From the NCBI GenBank assembly GCA_013397455.1, contig VYZB01000193.1, positions 368,972 to 432,971 on the forward strand: a stretch of 64,000 nt of DNA, in the 5' to 3' direction. Numbering within the stretch: position 1 is the stretch's first letter; each line of letters opens with the position of its first letter. The stretch comes from Crotophaga sulcirostris (lineage: Eukaryota > Chordata > Aves > Cuculiformes > Crotophagidae). Of the stretch, positions 63,201 through 64,000 are shown piece by piece. The notes beneath the pieces are model-generated. The model was not told the origin of the DNA. It searched no databases and saw only the letters and a list, made by a program, of their open reading frames with translations. A program made the translations under genes and the position numbers.

Positions 63201-64000
63201 GGCTATGCCATTATTCCCGAGCTCCATCATGATGAAGAACACTATTTCTCTAGCAGCTGTGGAGGTGGAAAACACTTACAGAATGAACACAGTATCAAGA
63301 GGGACAAGGCAGGAAAACTGTACAAGAGTGGAGACAGCCTCATACAGAGCTGTAGTGTGATGGGACTGGGGAAAAACCCAGGTATTATTTGGTGAGAGTT
63401 GTTGTGTGGGTTATGCCTACTTCAAGATATGCTTTCATCTCCAGCACTTGCTAAAGATGCCTGGTCATGGACTTGGAAACTCAAGTACTACAGTTATCAA
63501 TTTGCTAGTACATATTCAAAGCACCAGATCTGTGTTTCTATTCATTGCTTCTGTTGAAGTATGACAGCTGTGATGCACCCCATCCAGGCACGTAAGAGTA
63601 CAGTTCACAAAAAGTTTGCAAGCATCCATGGCTTTGAAAAGGATATCTCTATTTTTTTAATGTGCTTTTCTCTTTTCACATACAATCATTTTCAAGGCTT
63701 AATGGCTAATAACAACAAGCAATTGTGTGCCACTTGTCTTGTGTGTTATGGAATTAATTCATGCTGTTTATACAGAATTTTCACTATTTCTGAGATGCTC
63801 CCTCTTCTCCTACCTTCCCAAATCTCACAGGAATATTTGCTTTTGTCAGGAAGCAAACCAGAAGCATGAAAAATGAGGAGACATTACTTTAGAATGGACA
63901 ATAAGTTTGAAGACGTTACTTGTACAATACAGGAGGCATTGAGGCAAGAAGCTGGAATTGTCAGTCCCAAATCAACAGAGAAACCTTCAGCAGAAAGGCA
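57298..64000. other. Anonymous AT-rich sequence
   Basis: No recognised repeat or named gene. The minus-strand frame at 60527-60790 is listed separately. The block 59200-59420 is of higher complexity and might be conserved non-coding sequence, but I have no firm sign. Confidence 0.45.
60527..60790 (-). other. Candidate coding exon, possible ubiquitin-like (RA-type) fold
   Basis: On the minus strand 87 codons are open between a TAG (60791-60793) and a TGA (60527-60529). The central part reads KLMCILNEKTLYQRQ, YLKLNVVPWDRAATK, VTQIVHTLAGNDKQE, VSYQILLQNNDQKL. The pattern of two short strands, an amphipathic helix and a third strand is like the start of a Ras-association/ubiquitin-like domain; that is inference from shape, not a recognised match. 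Possible acceptors give starts at 60779 or 60748. Possible donors are GTAACC (exon end 60662) and GTTAGC (exon end 60617), neither ideal. The opposite strand is closed in all frames. Composition is balanced, unlike neighbouring chance ORFs. It could be a real exon, an exon relic or chance. Confidence 0.3.

Noticed and set aside
1..64000. CRISPR arrays, tRNA/rRNA genes, operons, bacterial or phage systems
   Set aside because: None seen; the repeats identify vertebrate (bird) nuclear DNA.

Overview
This 64 kb window looks like bird nuclear DNA. The evidence is the repeats: at least eight CR1 LINE copies, several ending in the avian CR1 tail of repeated ATTCTATG-type octamers, and two copies of an LTR that I recognise as a common avian ERVL-like family (family recalled from memory, name not certain). 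The rest is AT-rich, low-CpG sequence. I see no bacterial genes, operons, CRISPR arrays, rRNA, tRNA or replication origin, and no protein-coding gene that I can name. I read the window as intergenic or large-intron sequence.

Layout. 1-1.16 kb: anonymous. 1.16-3.9 kb: a relatively young CR1 with an unbroken endonuclease/reverse-transcriptase frame, interrupted by a 575-base assembly gap and fused at its 3' side to a truncated LTR. 9.1-12.0 kb: an old, heavily decayed, nearly ORF2-length CR1. 12.27 kb: a strong hairpin. 14.8-15.3 kb: an antisense solo LTR. 15.3-34.5 kb: long anonymous AT-rich stretch with one candidate exon, a 14-base gap and a possible conserved regulatory block. 34.5 and 37.1 kb: 3' ends of two CR1 copies. 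39.4-39.9 kb: an AT-rich homeodomain-site-like block. 44.0-48.7 kb: a CR1 split by a second, nearly complete CR1 that still carries an ORF1 esterase remnant. 48.7-52.9 kb: anonymous, with a possible 3' gene end on the plus strand and an (ATT)n microsatellite. 52.9-57.3 kb: two more decayed, internally deleted CR1 copies. 57.3-64 kb: anonymous, with one minus-strand 87-codon frame that reads like a genuine protein segment.

CR1 and LTR sequence covers about 15 kb, close to a quarter of the window, and every CR1 copy I can orient lies on the plus strand. Nothing here forms a pathway; the only genes recognised with confidence belong to retroelements. Candidate host exons are given with low confidence because chance open frames with splice-like borders are common at this base composition. 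I did not find a convincing new biological system. The points most worth a check are the minus-strand frame at 60.5-60.8 kb, the phase-compatible plus-strand exon chain at 50.2-51.3 kb, and the 12.27 kb hairpin.
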